Below are positions 21,942-34,916 of a stretch of DNA of 64,000 nt, one piece after another. The translations under genes and the position numbers were made by a program. The notes beneath the pieces were generated by a model. That model was not told where the DNA came from. It was given only the letters and a program-made list of their open reading frames with translations, and did not search any database. Numbering within the stretch: the stretch's first letter is position 1; every line of letters starts with the position of its first letter. Origin of the DNA: Phyto melanocephala (lineage: Eukaryota; Arthropoda; Insecta; Diptera; Rhinophoridae). The stretch is taken from positions 94,157,978-94,221,977 of the forward strand of contig OW799234.1 in NCBI GenBank assembly GCA_941918925.1. The letters are read 5' to 3'.

Positions 21942-22740
21942 AACAAGTAAGAGCGCTATATTCGGCCGTGCCAAATCTTATATACCCTTCACAACGTGTA
22001 GTCATGCAATAACAGTAGTTTGTATCACCATTCATCCCATATGAAATACGTACATACATATAAAAAACATACATATCTAAAAACATCCCATTGTAAAATA
22101 ATAAATTTACGTATGTATGTTCAAAAAAAAAATAAAAAAAAATATAAAAAAAATATAAAAAAAAAAATTAAAAAAAAATTAAAAAAAATTTTTTAAAAAA
22201 ATAATTAAAATATATATAATAAATATAAAACAAGAAAAAAATAAAAAAAAATAATAAAAATATAAATAATTTATTAAATAAAAAATAAAAAATTAAAAAA
22301 AATATAAAAAAATAAAAAAAAAATTTTTTGGCTCAGCTGGGATTCGATGCCACGTTTTCTCTAACCAGTATACACGTTTTTATGTATGTTGTTGTTGTAA
22401 TGTTGTTTTTGTGAAAAAAAAAATCGAGGTGGTCGTGGGTTTTTGCTCATATCTCAGTTGTTTATGTACCGATGTTTCTGATTTTCAATACCGATCTACC
22501 CCCAAATATTTCTGATATTTTAATACCTCACCCGGGTCCAAACGATGTTGGAGGGCTTCAAAAAGTAAATTTCAACATACACACGGACAGACGGACAGAC
22601 TGACAGAGCTTAAGCGACTCCCCTATTCATAAGCTTTCTGAAAATATATACTTTATGGGGTCGGAAATGAAAATTGTAGAAATTTCACACGGAATGACAA
22701 ACCTATATATACCCTTGTGCACTACAGGTGAAGGGTATAA
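21942..22740 (+). repeat. INE-1/DINE-like repeat, subfamily B, full-length copy
   Basis: Colinear with 16134-16981 from 'aacaagtaagagcgctatat' to the terminal 'tatacccttgtgcactacag' hairpin and GGGTATAAAAAAGTG. The A-rich centre varies in length. It is directly followed by a second, older right end. Confidence 0.7.
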
Positions 22741-23112
22741 AAAAGTGATTAGCCATTTTAGTTATAGCAAAGCTACCTATAAATTATTCTATGGATGAAA
22801 ATTTTTAATTTTAGTGGTAAAGTTAGTCAGAAAGTTATGGGGCGATTGTGCTGAATTTCAATAGCGATTTATTTCCGGATATTTCTAAAAGATTGATATC
22901 ATTCACAGATCTGAGGAACATATAGTTGCTTCTAAGAGTTTATTTCAATCAACACACGGACAGACGGGCAGATAGTCAGGGTTTAATCGACTCCTATATT
23001 CATAAGCTTTCAGAAAATATATACTTTATGGGGCTGGGAATGAAAATTGCAGAAATTACAAAGGGAATGACAAAGCTATATATACCCTTGTGCACAACAG
23101 GTGAAAGGTATA
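22741..23112 (+). repeat. INE-1/DINE-like right-end fragment in tandem
   Basis: Repeats the right half of the preceding element (cacacggacagacgggcag, 'tatactttatggggctggg', 'tatacccttgtgcacaacag') and ends in the same GGTATAAAAAAGTGATTA word. It has more substitutions than 21942-22740. Confidence 0.65.
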
Positions 23113-23529
23113 AAAAAGTGATTATATAAGCAACTGTGAAGTTAAAGGTTAAGGCATTTTAGTTTAAAACTAATTACCTTATTTTATCTCGAAATAAATC
23201 TTAGATTGAGTTTTTTACCGATGTTAGAAAGTTTTAAATAAAATAAGCCAAGTGAATTAAAAGTAAATCACACAAAGTTTCTAAATTATATTTATTATAA
23301 TTTTCGGTTTATATATTTTATAAAATGTTTACTTTTATTCCTTCCCACCTTATTTTAACCTCAATATTGCTAATTATAGTAGCCGACATGAATTTTAAAT
23401 CTCTAGCTTCTACAAATCAGTTCTTCTACATCACTTCTTCTACAGATATTGCATGACGCAAGTGCGCTATTTAAATTTCTATAATGTAAGAAATTTGCAT
23501 TTTTGAGTAAAATAATTGTTAATTTCGAA

Positions 23530-23960
23530 ACTAGGTGCTCACCAAAATGATTTCCTACCAAATCCTTTGTGCAATAGTGGTTACCATTGACGGCAACATT
23601 CTGATTTTCCTCATATTTGAAGAAACGTAAACCAATGCTTTAAATAATACACTCTGAGCTACAGCTGCTATAGTTTCTTGACTACGTGCCAGTAATACTC
23701 TAACCAAATAATTCTGAATAAAACAGTTTGATATGAGTCATGCTGATCTTTAAAAAAAAGCCTATTGAAAATTAAACCTCATGATGAATCACTCAATATT
23801 AATGTTCAATTCACGTGCTTCTAGACTATTTAGTGATATTGCAGTTTTCAATTTGTTTTAAAAATAATAACTAGTTGGCGGACACTCAATACAACTGTAG
23901 GTATTTCTTCTATGAATATGCTCTATTCTATATTAAATTTTCCTGCCACCTTCAATCCTT
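23530..23960 (-). pseudogene. Fossil Tc1/mariner transposase fragment with internal deletion
   Basis: The minus strand gives ARSQETIAAVAQSV (N-terminal helix-turn-helix region) and, after a jump, LRFFKYEENQNVAVNGNHY, which corresponds to PYFFK..GQNVTVNGERYR of mariner. The middle, including the first catalytic Asp, is missing and frames change. Confidence 0.55.
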
Positions 23961-24904
23961 CGCCTTTTAATAGAAGAACAAAACAATATGTTTTTGTATC
24001 CATTGTCTTAAACATATACCAGTATGTTTAACTACAAGCCTCTTAGCATGTTCATGACCGTTAAAAGTTCTTGTCTAATGTTAACTTTTGCTGCATGCAA
24101 CATTACTGCAATAAAACATAGTTTTATGTAAAAAAATAATGCATGTTGGCATGTGCGTGCATGTGTTGCAGTGTTTTTACATGTATCAAAGCAATATGTA
24201 ACTTGTCATTTCGCACAACAAAAAAGCATGTGAATTTCACACACGCGCGCTTTTACATGTACACAAAAACAACTACACAAGCAAAAGATATAAAATCACC
24301 ACAGGAAGGTAATGCTTGCTGACATAAATAAGAAGAGACAGATAACTTTGTTGAGTGCCTTACATGCATTCATGCACTTGAAAATGTTAAACTTTAAAAT
24401 TAGAAAGAAATATAAAAGTTTTGAAGTTGGGAACATATCGTTAATTTTACAAAAAATTCTTATAAAAAGACCAAATGCAAATAAAGATAAAAATATTTCG
24501 GTAAAAAATGACAAATTCCATATTTGGCTAATCTTACTAAAATTGCTGGAGTAGCGGGCACAAAACTCTTTAAGCATTTTCAATAATTTTATAATATTTA
24601 AGAATAGGTTTTAACAGTAAGTTAAAGCTATTTTATGCAAAAAAAAATTATGCATTTCAAATACGAAATAAAAGGTGCAAGTAAAGAATAGGTGGGAATC
24701 TCCTCTCTTACCAACAAATACAAGAGGTTGCAAGTTTTAATTTGTGTGTGAGCTGTCTATCAATTTAACAATTTTTTAATTTGTTTAACATAAGGATTGC
24801 AATTAAATTGATAATATAATAGCTATATATAAATATTATTTCTATAACTATTCCTTTTTCTTAAGTTTATTTCAACCTTAAAGTAAAACGGTGTTTGTTT
24901 TTTT
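23961..24904. other. Intronic DNA, nothing recognised
   Basis: Contains TG/CA-rich words (catgtgcgtgcatgtg near 24160). Long overlapping open frames on both strands at 24296-24583 reflect AT-rich composition with few stops and have no motif. Confidence 0.5.
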
Positions 24905-24905
24905 T

Positions 24906-26050
24906 CATACCCCTTATCTGTGGTGCCATGGGTATGTAAAACTTTGTCATTTCGTTTGTAATTTCTGCAATATTTATTTCGGCGAAGCTAAAAATTTTTT
25001 CTTAAACTATTTTTTTGTAAAACATTAAGCTAAGTTAAATTAAATGTATATTAATTTAAAAACAATTCTGGGGATATTCATTGCACCCCCAGAATGGTCA
25101 AGTTAAGCCAATGCTTTCGACCCCATTAAGTTTATATTTTCTAAAAGCTTATGAATAGGAGAATCGTTTGAGATATATCCGTCTGCCCATGTGTTGGCTT
25201 AAATCAAATTTTTGAAGCCCCCACATGTCACATCGTTTGGTATTTTATGTGATATCAATCTTTAACAAATATTCGGAAATATTAAAAACCAGGATAATCA
25301 CCTCTTATCTTTCTGAGATATGAGCAAATAAACACATCATCATATTTATAATAGAAAAATCAACATATTTCAGTCTTACGATATCTTAGACACGTTTGCT
25401 TCTATTTGTAGATAAAATATGCCTGTAGGAATATTCCTAAAAAATTGTGGACCATTGATTCGCAAAGTTATGGGCAAAAATAATTTTTAAACATAAATAT
25501 TTTTTTAACTGTATCAAGTTATCTTTTAATTAATTTTTGGACACGAAAAAGACACCAGAAAACAAGCTGCGATTAAAAAATTATTACTAACAAAAATAGA
25601 CAATTCGTTTTGAAATAAACTGAGATTTAAGCACAAAAATACAAACGTTTTGATGATATTTCAAAAACTAATAAAGGAATATTCATTTCCCTTTTTTAAG
25701 ATTTAAAAAACCATGATGAACTCCATTACTAAGTGGCTCACAATAAATTTTTATAATAACATGGACCCACTTTAACTACTTACCTCAATATTGGTATCAA
25801 AGCAAAAGCCTTGACTAGTAGAATACAATAAAATATGATAAGGGTTGAATATAAGATGGAGTCCGAAATGAATTGGCGGATATATGAGTAAAACATAGTA
25901 ATTAAGGTTTTTGCCCCTTTCAACTCCCACGACATAAGTACCAAATGAAAGGCCTAAACTATGAAAAAGTTAAATTCCAAGATGGTGTTGTTTTCTCTAT
26001 CCCATCAATATGTACATGATGGTGGAGTTTATTATTAGATTCGGCACGAT
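24906..26050 (-). repeat. Decayed DINE-like repeat, subfamily D
   Basis: Starts with 'ataccccttatctgtggtgc' and ends in 'gattcggcacgatcaagta', the degenerate forms of the two DINE ends. Between them are 'gaccccattaag', 'tatgaataggagaatcg', 'tgagatatgagcaaataaac' and 'actgagatttaagc', in the order also seen at 33040-34220. Confidence 0.5.
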
Positions 26051-28200
26051 CAAGTATATTATACTTATTTATTTTTTTATTAAATTTTCTTTTTTCGTTT
26101 GGCTTATTTAATTTGTGAATGTGAGAGCTGCCCTACTAAATTTTTTCGGAAGGAATTACAAAGCTATTCTTAAGCTTTTTTGTAATTTCTTTACTTAATA
26201 TCTTTGATTAAAATAAGTATTTAGGGAAAAATTAAACCTACAAAGTAAACTTAATGCTAAATGTGTGTGTATGTTTGTATGTATGCATAAAAATCTTTTA
26301 TATAAGCAACAAGACAAACAAAAAGATTACACATGTAAATTATTAATTAATAATAAACGTTTATTAAGGGATTCTAATAGGACAGAAAAGTGTCTTTCTC
26401 TGGCATTTATTAAAGTAAAAATCTAATTTTTCATTAAAGTACAAAACTACTTTTTTATAATTATTTATTAATAGTATTATGTTTATGTTTAAAGATAATT
26501 TCCGTTTAAAAAATAAATCAAAGGAATTTTTATATAATACTTTACATTTAAAAAATAAGGAGATAAAATTTTTTTATATAAAAATTAGTTATATGAAAGC
26601 AAATGCTATTTTATTGATCCTTTTCTACGTCCATTTTATATGATTAATTTTTGCGCAAAATATAAATTTAGTCTCATTTCACAGATAGTTTATTTTATAA
26701 TGAATTAATATGAATTAATATGAATTAATTTATTAATTATGAAAACCATTACATCAGTATCCTTCTGAGCAGAACTCCTGAAATGTATATAGATTAATAG
26801 ATATTTAAAAGGACTTATCAATAAACAAGCTAAAACAAAACTGATTTTTGACATAAAATTTTTGTGTTATCCATTTATTAGTTACATTTCCCTAAAAAAC
26901 TCATGAGAGAAAAATTGTTCAAACTTATTGTCAAATTAAAAATTCATTAGTTTAAACATTTCAATCTAGTCTTCGGTGTTTAGTATACAAGTTCAAAAAT
27001 ACAATTTCGGTCAAAAATATGCCGATACCTTAAAGACAAAGAAGCGGTAGACCATCGTAGAATATAATTGCTATCAGTGAATTTGCCAACGCAATTGTGT
27101 CAACCGAGATCATTACTAATTAATTGATTCTGCATTCTTTTTTTCTACTGGTTACATATTATGTACTTTATGTTGACTATATATTTTATATGTAAAATAT
27201 GTAAAGGATAAAAAAGTATTATACTATCAAAGCAACAACAAATCTGGTTACTGTAAATTCAGCTGGGGGAGATTACGACCTTCAAATGCCATTAAAATAT
27301 ATATAACTCTTATTAGCTTCTTTATACAAAAAGGGCAGCTAACTCTAACGTTCGAGTAAAATTTCGACCACGTTCGAATTCAGTAATATGCTTTCTGTTT
27401 TTTTTTTTGTTTTTTTTTTTGTATATTGCAAAAGGCTTCAGCGTGGAAACTAAGGCTCACACCTGCAGGAGATATAACTGATAACGTAGATAACGACCAC
27501 AGACAACGATGTTTGTTTGCTATTTAAGTGATATTCAGTGTTTGAAAACCGATCCAAATTTTTTATGCTTCGATGAAAGGCATAATTACAACAAATTCTA
27601 CGTTTTTATTAATAAGAAATAAATCCACAAAAAATTGCTGACATCATTTTAATATAATATTCAAGAGGTTATATAGAAGTGATAAAAAGTTGAACAAATA
27701 CCAAACCTAAATATATTAACTTTAGACCTTTATAATGGTAGCTCACCCATTGTCATTATTGATAATATTGGTATGCACCATTCCTTGTCATTAAGACCTT
27801 CTGGGTATTGCATAAATGATTTAAAACCATAAAGTCAGTAAAATTTAATTGGATAGCTGATATTTTTTAGTTTAAATCAAGGCATATTCATAAGTTATAT
27901 GCATCGCAGCAACAAACACAACAATTAAAAAATACATGAATTTTGTTTTTGTATATATGCCGGCGTATGTTATACAAATTTTTAATTTTAATAGTTTTTA
28001 AAAAACTTTCAGCGAAAACTTTTTATTCATGGTTTTGTATTTTTTTAAACATTTAAAACCAACTGAAACTGTGAACTATTTATTGTATAATAAAAACAAA
28101 AAAGTTAAGTTTGACAAACGCAAACAGACTTTTAAAAAAAGTTGGTAACGCCGATAAGTTGTACATAAAAAAAAAATAGTCAGCTTATTGGATACGAGTA
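26051..28200. other. Intronic DNA, nothing recognised
   Basis: AT-rich sequence with a small ATGAATTAAT tandem repeat (26699-26730) and poly-T near 27400. No coding or structural signals that I can support. Confidence 0.55.
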
Positions 28201-28690
28201 CCTTACGCCCCTTAATAAAGCTAAAAATTATAACTTTTTTATGGGCGTGGCACTGCCCACGAAACGATATAATCATGACAGCTCTATATGTGTGCAAAGT
28301 TTCACAAAAATTGGCACTTTTCTAACCTCGAAATTGTATAGTCGTGAGAGCTCAATATGTGTGCAAAGTCAAATCGGTGAAGTTCAAGTAGCTAAAAACG
28401 ATAACTTATGTTTAATGGGCGTGGCACTGCCCACTTTCCTAATCGTGAAATTGCATATTCATAACAGCTCAATATGAGTGCAAAGTTTCAGAAAAAACGG
28501 TCAAGTGCTAGTAGCTAAAAATGATAACTTATTTTTAATGGACGTAGACCCGCCCACTTTTTACCACCCATAACACTTCCTGGAAGGTGTACCATAACTT
28601 TCCAAAGTTTGACTCCGATCGGCTTTACGGTTTCGGAGTCTATAGCTAACACACACAGACACACAGAGTTTCACTTTTATATATATAGAT
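28200..28690 (+). repeat. Non-autonomous element with iterated 'gggcgtggc' units, diverged copy
   Basis: Shares with 39190-40060 the 'tacgccccttaat' start, the unit 'atgggcgtggcactgcccac', 'agctcaatatgtgtgcaaag', the 'tcggagtctatagctaacac' block and the end 'agtttcacttttatatatat'. It has fewer units (at 28242, 28418 and 28540). Possibly Helitron- or SINE-like; class unknown. Confidence 0.6.
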
Positions 28691-30599
28691 TGACCAAAAA
28701 TAGTATAGCCCGATATATACCGTTGGATTCTGATCATAATAGTTAAGTTATTATTTGAATTGATTTACTTCGTTTGATCAAGCCTTTTTACCAGAATTTA
28801 TTTCCTTGGGTATAAATCGTGGCTGATATTATTGATAACAACTGTGAGTTTTGAAATACTATTCTTAGTCTGATTTTATTTTTTAAACATTGGATGTGCC
28901 CTAATCTAGTCATTGCTACTTTAGCTTATTGTATATGTTTGTGACATAAATGTAATATGACATCTCATATTCTAGATTTACCATTCAAGTGCAGTTGTGA
29001 GTCTTTTAAGTCTTCTTCTTCGTTATAAAATTGTAATGTAATCACGTTTAAGTAAACTAAGTTACACAGAGAATATATGATATGTCATGTACTTACATAT
29101 ATATTACTTGTATACATTTCTACATACATATATGTATGTACCTATGAGTTTGTGTAAAATGTGTTTTTATAAATGTTAAGCCTCTTTTGTGTTTGATTCT
29201 TGCTTCCTTACACGAGATGCTGCTATGTTTTTTGTTATTGTTGCTTTCTCGTGAGAAAGGTTAAGAAGTCTAAGCACTTAGGGTCCACATAAAAATGTCA
29301 TATGTATACATAGTAATATTATTTATGCATACATACATAAATATGCATATGTGTATAAGTATTAATGTATATGCTGGTTGTTTACCATTTCCATAAGCAC
29401 TATTTGAATACTTTATATGTTAGAATATCAAATTATTAGACATCTAATTTATATTTTGTTTTCCTTACTTCTTCTTCTATTTCTGTTTTCGTTATCTCGC
29501 TGACAAATATAAGCGGATTTCCTAAGGCGAAAGCAAAAAAAATATGATTTATGAATGATGATTTGGCTGCTTAAAAATATGTACAGAAATTGAAAAAAAA
29601 ATAAATACAAGCACAAAATTGTAGAAACAAATTCTATTGAGTTAATGAATTTGTTATTTATTCTTTAAGAAAGACAAATAGTTTTTTTTAATAAACAAAA
29701 AAACATAAATGCAAATGTTTCTAATTTAAAAATTTAATGTTTGCTTAATGATATGCTTAAGACAAATTTGAATATAACGAAATAAGCAGATTTTATATTA
29801 ATATTATACAAATATTCGATAAAATTCACCACATCGAAATTTCAGTTTTATTTCTTTTACCTCAAATATTTAATTCTTTTTATTGTACTATGGATCAGTG
29901 ATGGGAACTTTTTTTCAAACTTTCCCTCTAAGTTTGACCTTAAAAACTCTAGAATAAAAGACTGAACTTCAAACTATTTAAAAAATTTAGTAATAAACCG
30001 CTATTTTTTCAATTTTTTATATACTTAAAAATTTATTTCAAATTTTGATTTTATTCCCTTCATTCATTCGCATGTTGTTGAAATCAACTTTTGTAATCCG
30101 CTACATATAACACAGATCTGTAAATGGTACAGAGAAATATAAGAGTTAATTCATATCGCTTTATACTCACATTTTTAATTCTTTTGTATTGTTTTCAACA
30201 TCAATATGTATGACTGTCATTAACTTACTCTTGGTTTAAAAGTGCTGCTACCAAAAATAAACAAAAAAATTCATACTGTATAGTATTCAAATAACTCACA
30301 AAAGCAGGGTAACGTAAGCATATGCTTTCAAACTTTTTTCAAAGTTCCATTTAAACAGCAATTGAAAAGTGTTTTTAGAAAATTAAATATAATGTAAAAA
30401 GAAATGTGGCAAATAGTTTTTAAGAAGTATTCAAAACAATCATGATGATTTATAGAATCATATCAATAAACATACATTGCAAGCAGTGACATGGATATAA
30501 TAACAACAGTTGCCATGATATGGATCATGCCTTAGCATTATTATTAATATTTATTGCTAGCTCAACAATAAATAGAAAATGCAAAATTATGCCATTAGA
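28691..30599. other. Intronic DNA, nothing recognised
   Basis: AT-rich, with a TACATATATGTATG simple-repeat patch near 29090-29140 and 29310-29370. No supported feature. Confidence 0.55.
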
Positions 30600-31900
30600 T
30601 TCCTAATTAAACAGGTCTTTAATGTAGTATCAATCTTTTGCAAATACTTTAAATCCAACACAATATCTCCAAAACTTTTTGAGATATAAGCAATTAAGTA
30701 AATAAAAATCAAAATTTTTAAAATACCTTATAGTCATAATTGCTACAATTGACAGATATGATACGTTTTCAGGATTATTCGTAACAATATTTGAAGAAGT
30801 CGACCTCTAATCGGAAAAGTTATAAGCAAAAATTAGTTTTGAAAATATAAATTTTTTTTAATATATCTGGGTGATTCACAAGGTGTCTTATCATGTCATA
30901 TTGTCCTATTGTCCTAAAATTTTACAATGGCTTAAAAATGTTGTTGTTGCTTTTCAAACAAAAAATGTCTTATAATAATAGAACGTTGTACGCTATGTTT
31001 ATTGTGTTGTCGTATTTAATAAGCATAGACCTGTGCTAAACGGCTAAGCCGGCTAAGCCAAGCCGAAACAGTTTTTGTAAGCTGTCGCCGTTCATTGTAT
31101 AATTTTATCGGGCCGCCAAATTTGAGCGCAGTTGCTAATTTTTCATAACAAATCACTGGTGGCGTTAAATAAGATCGGCTAAGGACTCTGCTGTTTTTGT
31201 TTATCAAACAAAATTTAATTTATTTGTAATTTATTTACTTGAGTTTGCCATTACAACATCCAAAAACAAACTGACTATTATTTTGTTTTTTTTTTTACTT
31301 GTTTTTGAAATTATGAAAGAAAATATTTATTTTTATAATTGTTTTACATCAGCTGATTTAAATTTAAAATAGCACACTTAATTATGAGGGGTTGTTCACA
31401 ATAGTCTTAATTTTTCATGCTATTATTATAGGACATATGACTTTATGACACTAATGTGAATCCCCCAATCAAGTTACAATTTTAAAACTCCTGATTAATT
31501 TTTGCACAACATAAAGACACTCAATTATAATCCGAAATCCCTAGAACTACTGCTGAGAAAGACTAACTGAGATATAAGCGAAATAAGTTTTCCTGAAATT
31601 TACATACGAAAATCGTTTTTTCAGCTCATGTGATATGGGCATCAAAAGAACGAACTTGAATAACAAAATATAAAACATTTTAAAAAATATAAAATCAATA
31701 ATGGCTACCACTACAAAAGGCGCACAACAAATTTATATATTAGTATAGAGGTACATCGAACAATTGGTGCTTAAGTAATTTTTAAACTGAAAAGTTTATT
31801 AGTCCTTGCAAAAATACCCTAGTTACTGTTTTATCTAACAAAATAATTAGTTACCTTTCAAATACAAAGTTATGAGCAATATATTTAACCAATTTTTAAC
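30600..31900 (-). repeat. Decayed DINE-like repeat, subfamily D, interrupted
   Basis: Its two parts (30600-30868 and 31466-31900) match consecutive parts of 24906-26050: 'gagatataagcaa', 'tataagcaaaaatta', then 'tcaagttacaattt', 'ttaatttttgcaca', 'aagacactc' and 'actgagatataagc'. The gap between them is exactly the inverted-repeat element at 30869-31465. Confidence 0.4.
30869..31465. mobile_element. About 600-bp element with imperfect ~38-bp terminal inverted repeats
   Basis: The left end 'gggtgattcacaaggtgtct' followed by GTCATATTGTCCTAT pairs with the right end, which in reverse reads 'ggggattcacattagtgtca' and then GTCATATGTCCTAT. It is inserted into an older DINE-like repeat. No transposase frame. 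A diverged relative lies at 1730-2045. Superfamily uncertain. Confidence 0.6.
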
Positions 31901-33039
31901 TTTCAACGTAGACCCGTCCTCATTAAAATACCTTTAAATAATTTTTGTATTGATTTACAAATTTTTTATTTATTTATTATTAAGATTTCGGTTATTTTTC
32001 TACTTCTTAAATTTAAGATCCATTAAAAGTATGTCTGTCAATAAGTAACATAAGTGAAATATTTATATTTAAATACCTTTGTATGTGTTTTGTATGTAAA
32101 TACACATACTAACTGTCTTTAAATTCACCTTTCATAAGTATTAGGGTAATTATTTTAATTAAGTCATGTTGACATCTTTATTACCTGTAAAAGAAAATGC
32201 ATATACTTTAATAGGCACAAGTTTAATATAAGATTATAAATAAGTAATAAAAGTGATAATTAAATAAAATTTTATAGAAATTAAAACATAAGTTAGCAAA
32301 TTAGTGAGAAAAAATTCTTTTTTTAGCAAAACACTGTAACGTTAATATTTTGTACATACTGTAAAAAAAGACATCATTTTTACTTTTAGTTCTTCATAAA
32401 AACTAAAATTCTTCTAGAATCTCTTAGATGATTTGTCTCAACAATTGGAGCTACACTTTCATTTCCAGCTTTATTGTAACAACGTTGCTTATATAAAAAA
32501 AAGATGTTGCAGCTTTTAGATCTTAGTTTTAAATATGTTTAACAAATACTAACAGTCGTATGCAAAAATAGTCTACACAGCTTAATAGAAAACGAATACA
32601 ATTGAGTGAAGTACAATAAAAAATAGTTAAAACTATTGGGTAAACGAACGAACCTAATATGTTTTGATTTACACTGAGCAAGTTTTTTTAAGCGCGTTGT
32701 TTTTTTATTTTTCTTTTAAAATTTCTTTCTTTTTTAAACTTCTTATAAATATGGTGACAATCCGTTCAGTATTAAACAGAAGAGTACTGTATTTAAAAGT
32801 CTTGTTTTGTATAAATTATTCATTTTAAATTTTGTTTAGTATTTGTCCTGTACATTTATACCTAAAAGTGCTTAAAAAAATCAACGAAAAGTTCTTAAAA
32901 TATCAATTATAAGTACTATCGTAGTTCCATAAAAATACAAAAACTAACATGAGTTTTGTGTAATGGGCACTTTTTAGTTGTTCGATATATTAACGTTTGA
33001 ATGCACATATTTAAAAAAATTAAATCAAATTTGAAACTT
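31901..33039. other. Intronic DNA, nothing recognised
   Basis: AT-rich sequence with no open frame, repeat or structural motif that I can support. Confidence 0.55.
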
Positions 33040-34220
33040 TTTATATCCATTACCTGGGGTGTCATGGGTATAATATATTGGTTTTTCATTTTATTGGTTG
33101 TTCACACAATATTCATTTGCGACCCTATAGAGTATATAACGTTGGACTTCTAAAACTTTACAGGAGAAGGCAAAAACGTAATACAAACTGTATTATCATA
33201 ATGTAATATGTTTTATAAAATTGCTTCTAAGATTGTTATTTTTGATACTATTACGTTAATCTTTTGTGTACAGGTGTAGGATGTGTATTGGAACAACTTA
33301 AAAATTCAACTTCGTAAGAAAGTACGAGTTATGGTATTTCTACTTAAAAATAATGGGGGTGAAGATTAAATGATGACTCTCTATCTCTCCATCTGTTTTA
33401 ATCAAGTCAACTTTTGCATTTATATATTTTTTGCACAAACGGTTGTGTGGTATGATACTCTAAAAAATAATCAATAGAAAATCCATATTGCAAATTAGCA
33501 GAGGCGGTGAAAGCTGCTAGATATAAGCAAAGAAACACAACTGCCACTTTGTTTCCATATTTGTAACACTGAAATTATTTATTTTTTTGCTCTTGGATAA
33601 TTTATTGAACGTTTGCTATTATTTACATATACGATATCGACTTTAAGCTTTTTGTATAAAATTTTAGATAAACCACTTACTAATTTACAAAGTTATAGAC
33701 TAAATTCATTTGGAAAAAAAAATTTATATCTCAAATATCTAAAGTTTCTAATGAATTTTAAGACAAAAGAATGACATCAAATCATATGTCTGTAGCGGTA
33801 TCGAAATATATTCCAAAGAGAAATTAACAAATCGATTTGAAACTAACTGAGATATAAGCCCTAAAATACATCTGCTTCTAAAATTCACAAACCAAAATGA
33901 ATTGAGGGGCTAAGTATGGACATTATATAAAAGGGCTCGACTAACAGAATACAGTTCACTATACAAAATCTAAGATCTTTGATAGACGCTTCACAAAATA
34001 ACGTATGAAAAGTGAATTAAATCTAGTATTAAAAAATTCAATATTGATATCCAATAAAAGACCAGTAAAGTACAGTTAACTATGGTAAAATTCAAAATCT
34101 ACAAATGCGTTCAAAATAGAATGGCGGTATGTTGTATTTCTAACTTCGTAAATATTAAAATAAAGGCTTGACTAGTATACACATATATAATGTTGAAGAT
34201 TCGGTATGGTCGAAAGCCAA
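33040..34220 (-). repeat. Decayed DINE-like repeat, subfamily D
   Basis: Begins 'ttatatccattacctggggt' and ends 'attcggtatggtcgaaagcc', with 'gaccctatagagtatata', 'agatataagcaaagaaacac' and 'ctaactgagatataagccc' between. Colinear with 24906-26050 but well diverged. Confidence 0.45.
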
Positions 34221-34377
34221 GAAATTTAAAAACATTATAAATCCATTAAAATATGTATTTCAAATAAACCTGCAAAATTATTTGTTTTTGGTTAAGCCTT
34301 CGACTTACACATAAATATTATAACATATACATACATTTAATAATTTTTTATTTAAATATGAATAAATATATACATAT

Positions 34378-34407
34378 CTGTGGAGTTTTGACAAAAGCAC
34401 ATAAGTC
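34378..34407 (+). repeat. Left terminal inverted repeat of the 3458-bp transposon
   Basis: 30 bases starting CTGTGGAG and ending CATAAGTC; differs from the right repeat only at position 8 (G against C). Confidence 0.9.
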
Positions 34408-34916
34408 CTTTTTTCAAACTTTTCAGAAGAGCAGAAATACTGATAAAATGCATATCATTGTTGCTGTGTTCTTATTTAAGAAAAAATTAAAATTTTGTAT
34501 TATTTAGTTTTTTTTTCTTTAATTGTGAATTATTTTCAAAAAGCTATTACAGTATTATTTTTCAAGAAAAGAAATAAAACACTAAATATGTTATTTTGTC
34601 ATACGAACTTTTACAAGAAAAAGTAACATTTTTTGAGATATGATATTTTGTCAAAAGTAAAATTAATAAATTTCCTGCCACCTATGTTTACTTACGGTCT
34701 TTTGCCAGACTAAATCTATTTAAAATATGTTAAATAAGTTATTTTTAATAAAAGTTGTGTCAAATAAAATTTTATTTTTAAATAAATTAAGATTATTTCA
34801 TACATGTATATAAGTTTTACATACTACTTGTATATATAAGTCATACATTAATGTTTATTAGTTAATAATGATAAAATAATTTTGAACTTCAGTATGGATT
34901 GTAAGTATGTAATTTT

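Noticed and set aside
24296..24583. Overlapping 95- and 80-codon frames on both strands
   Set aside because: Composition-driven absence of stops in AT-rich DNA; no motif, no splice context.
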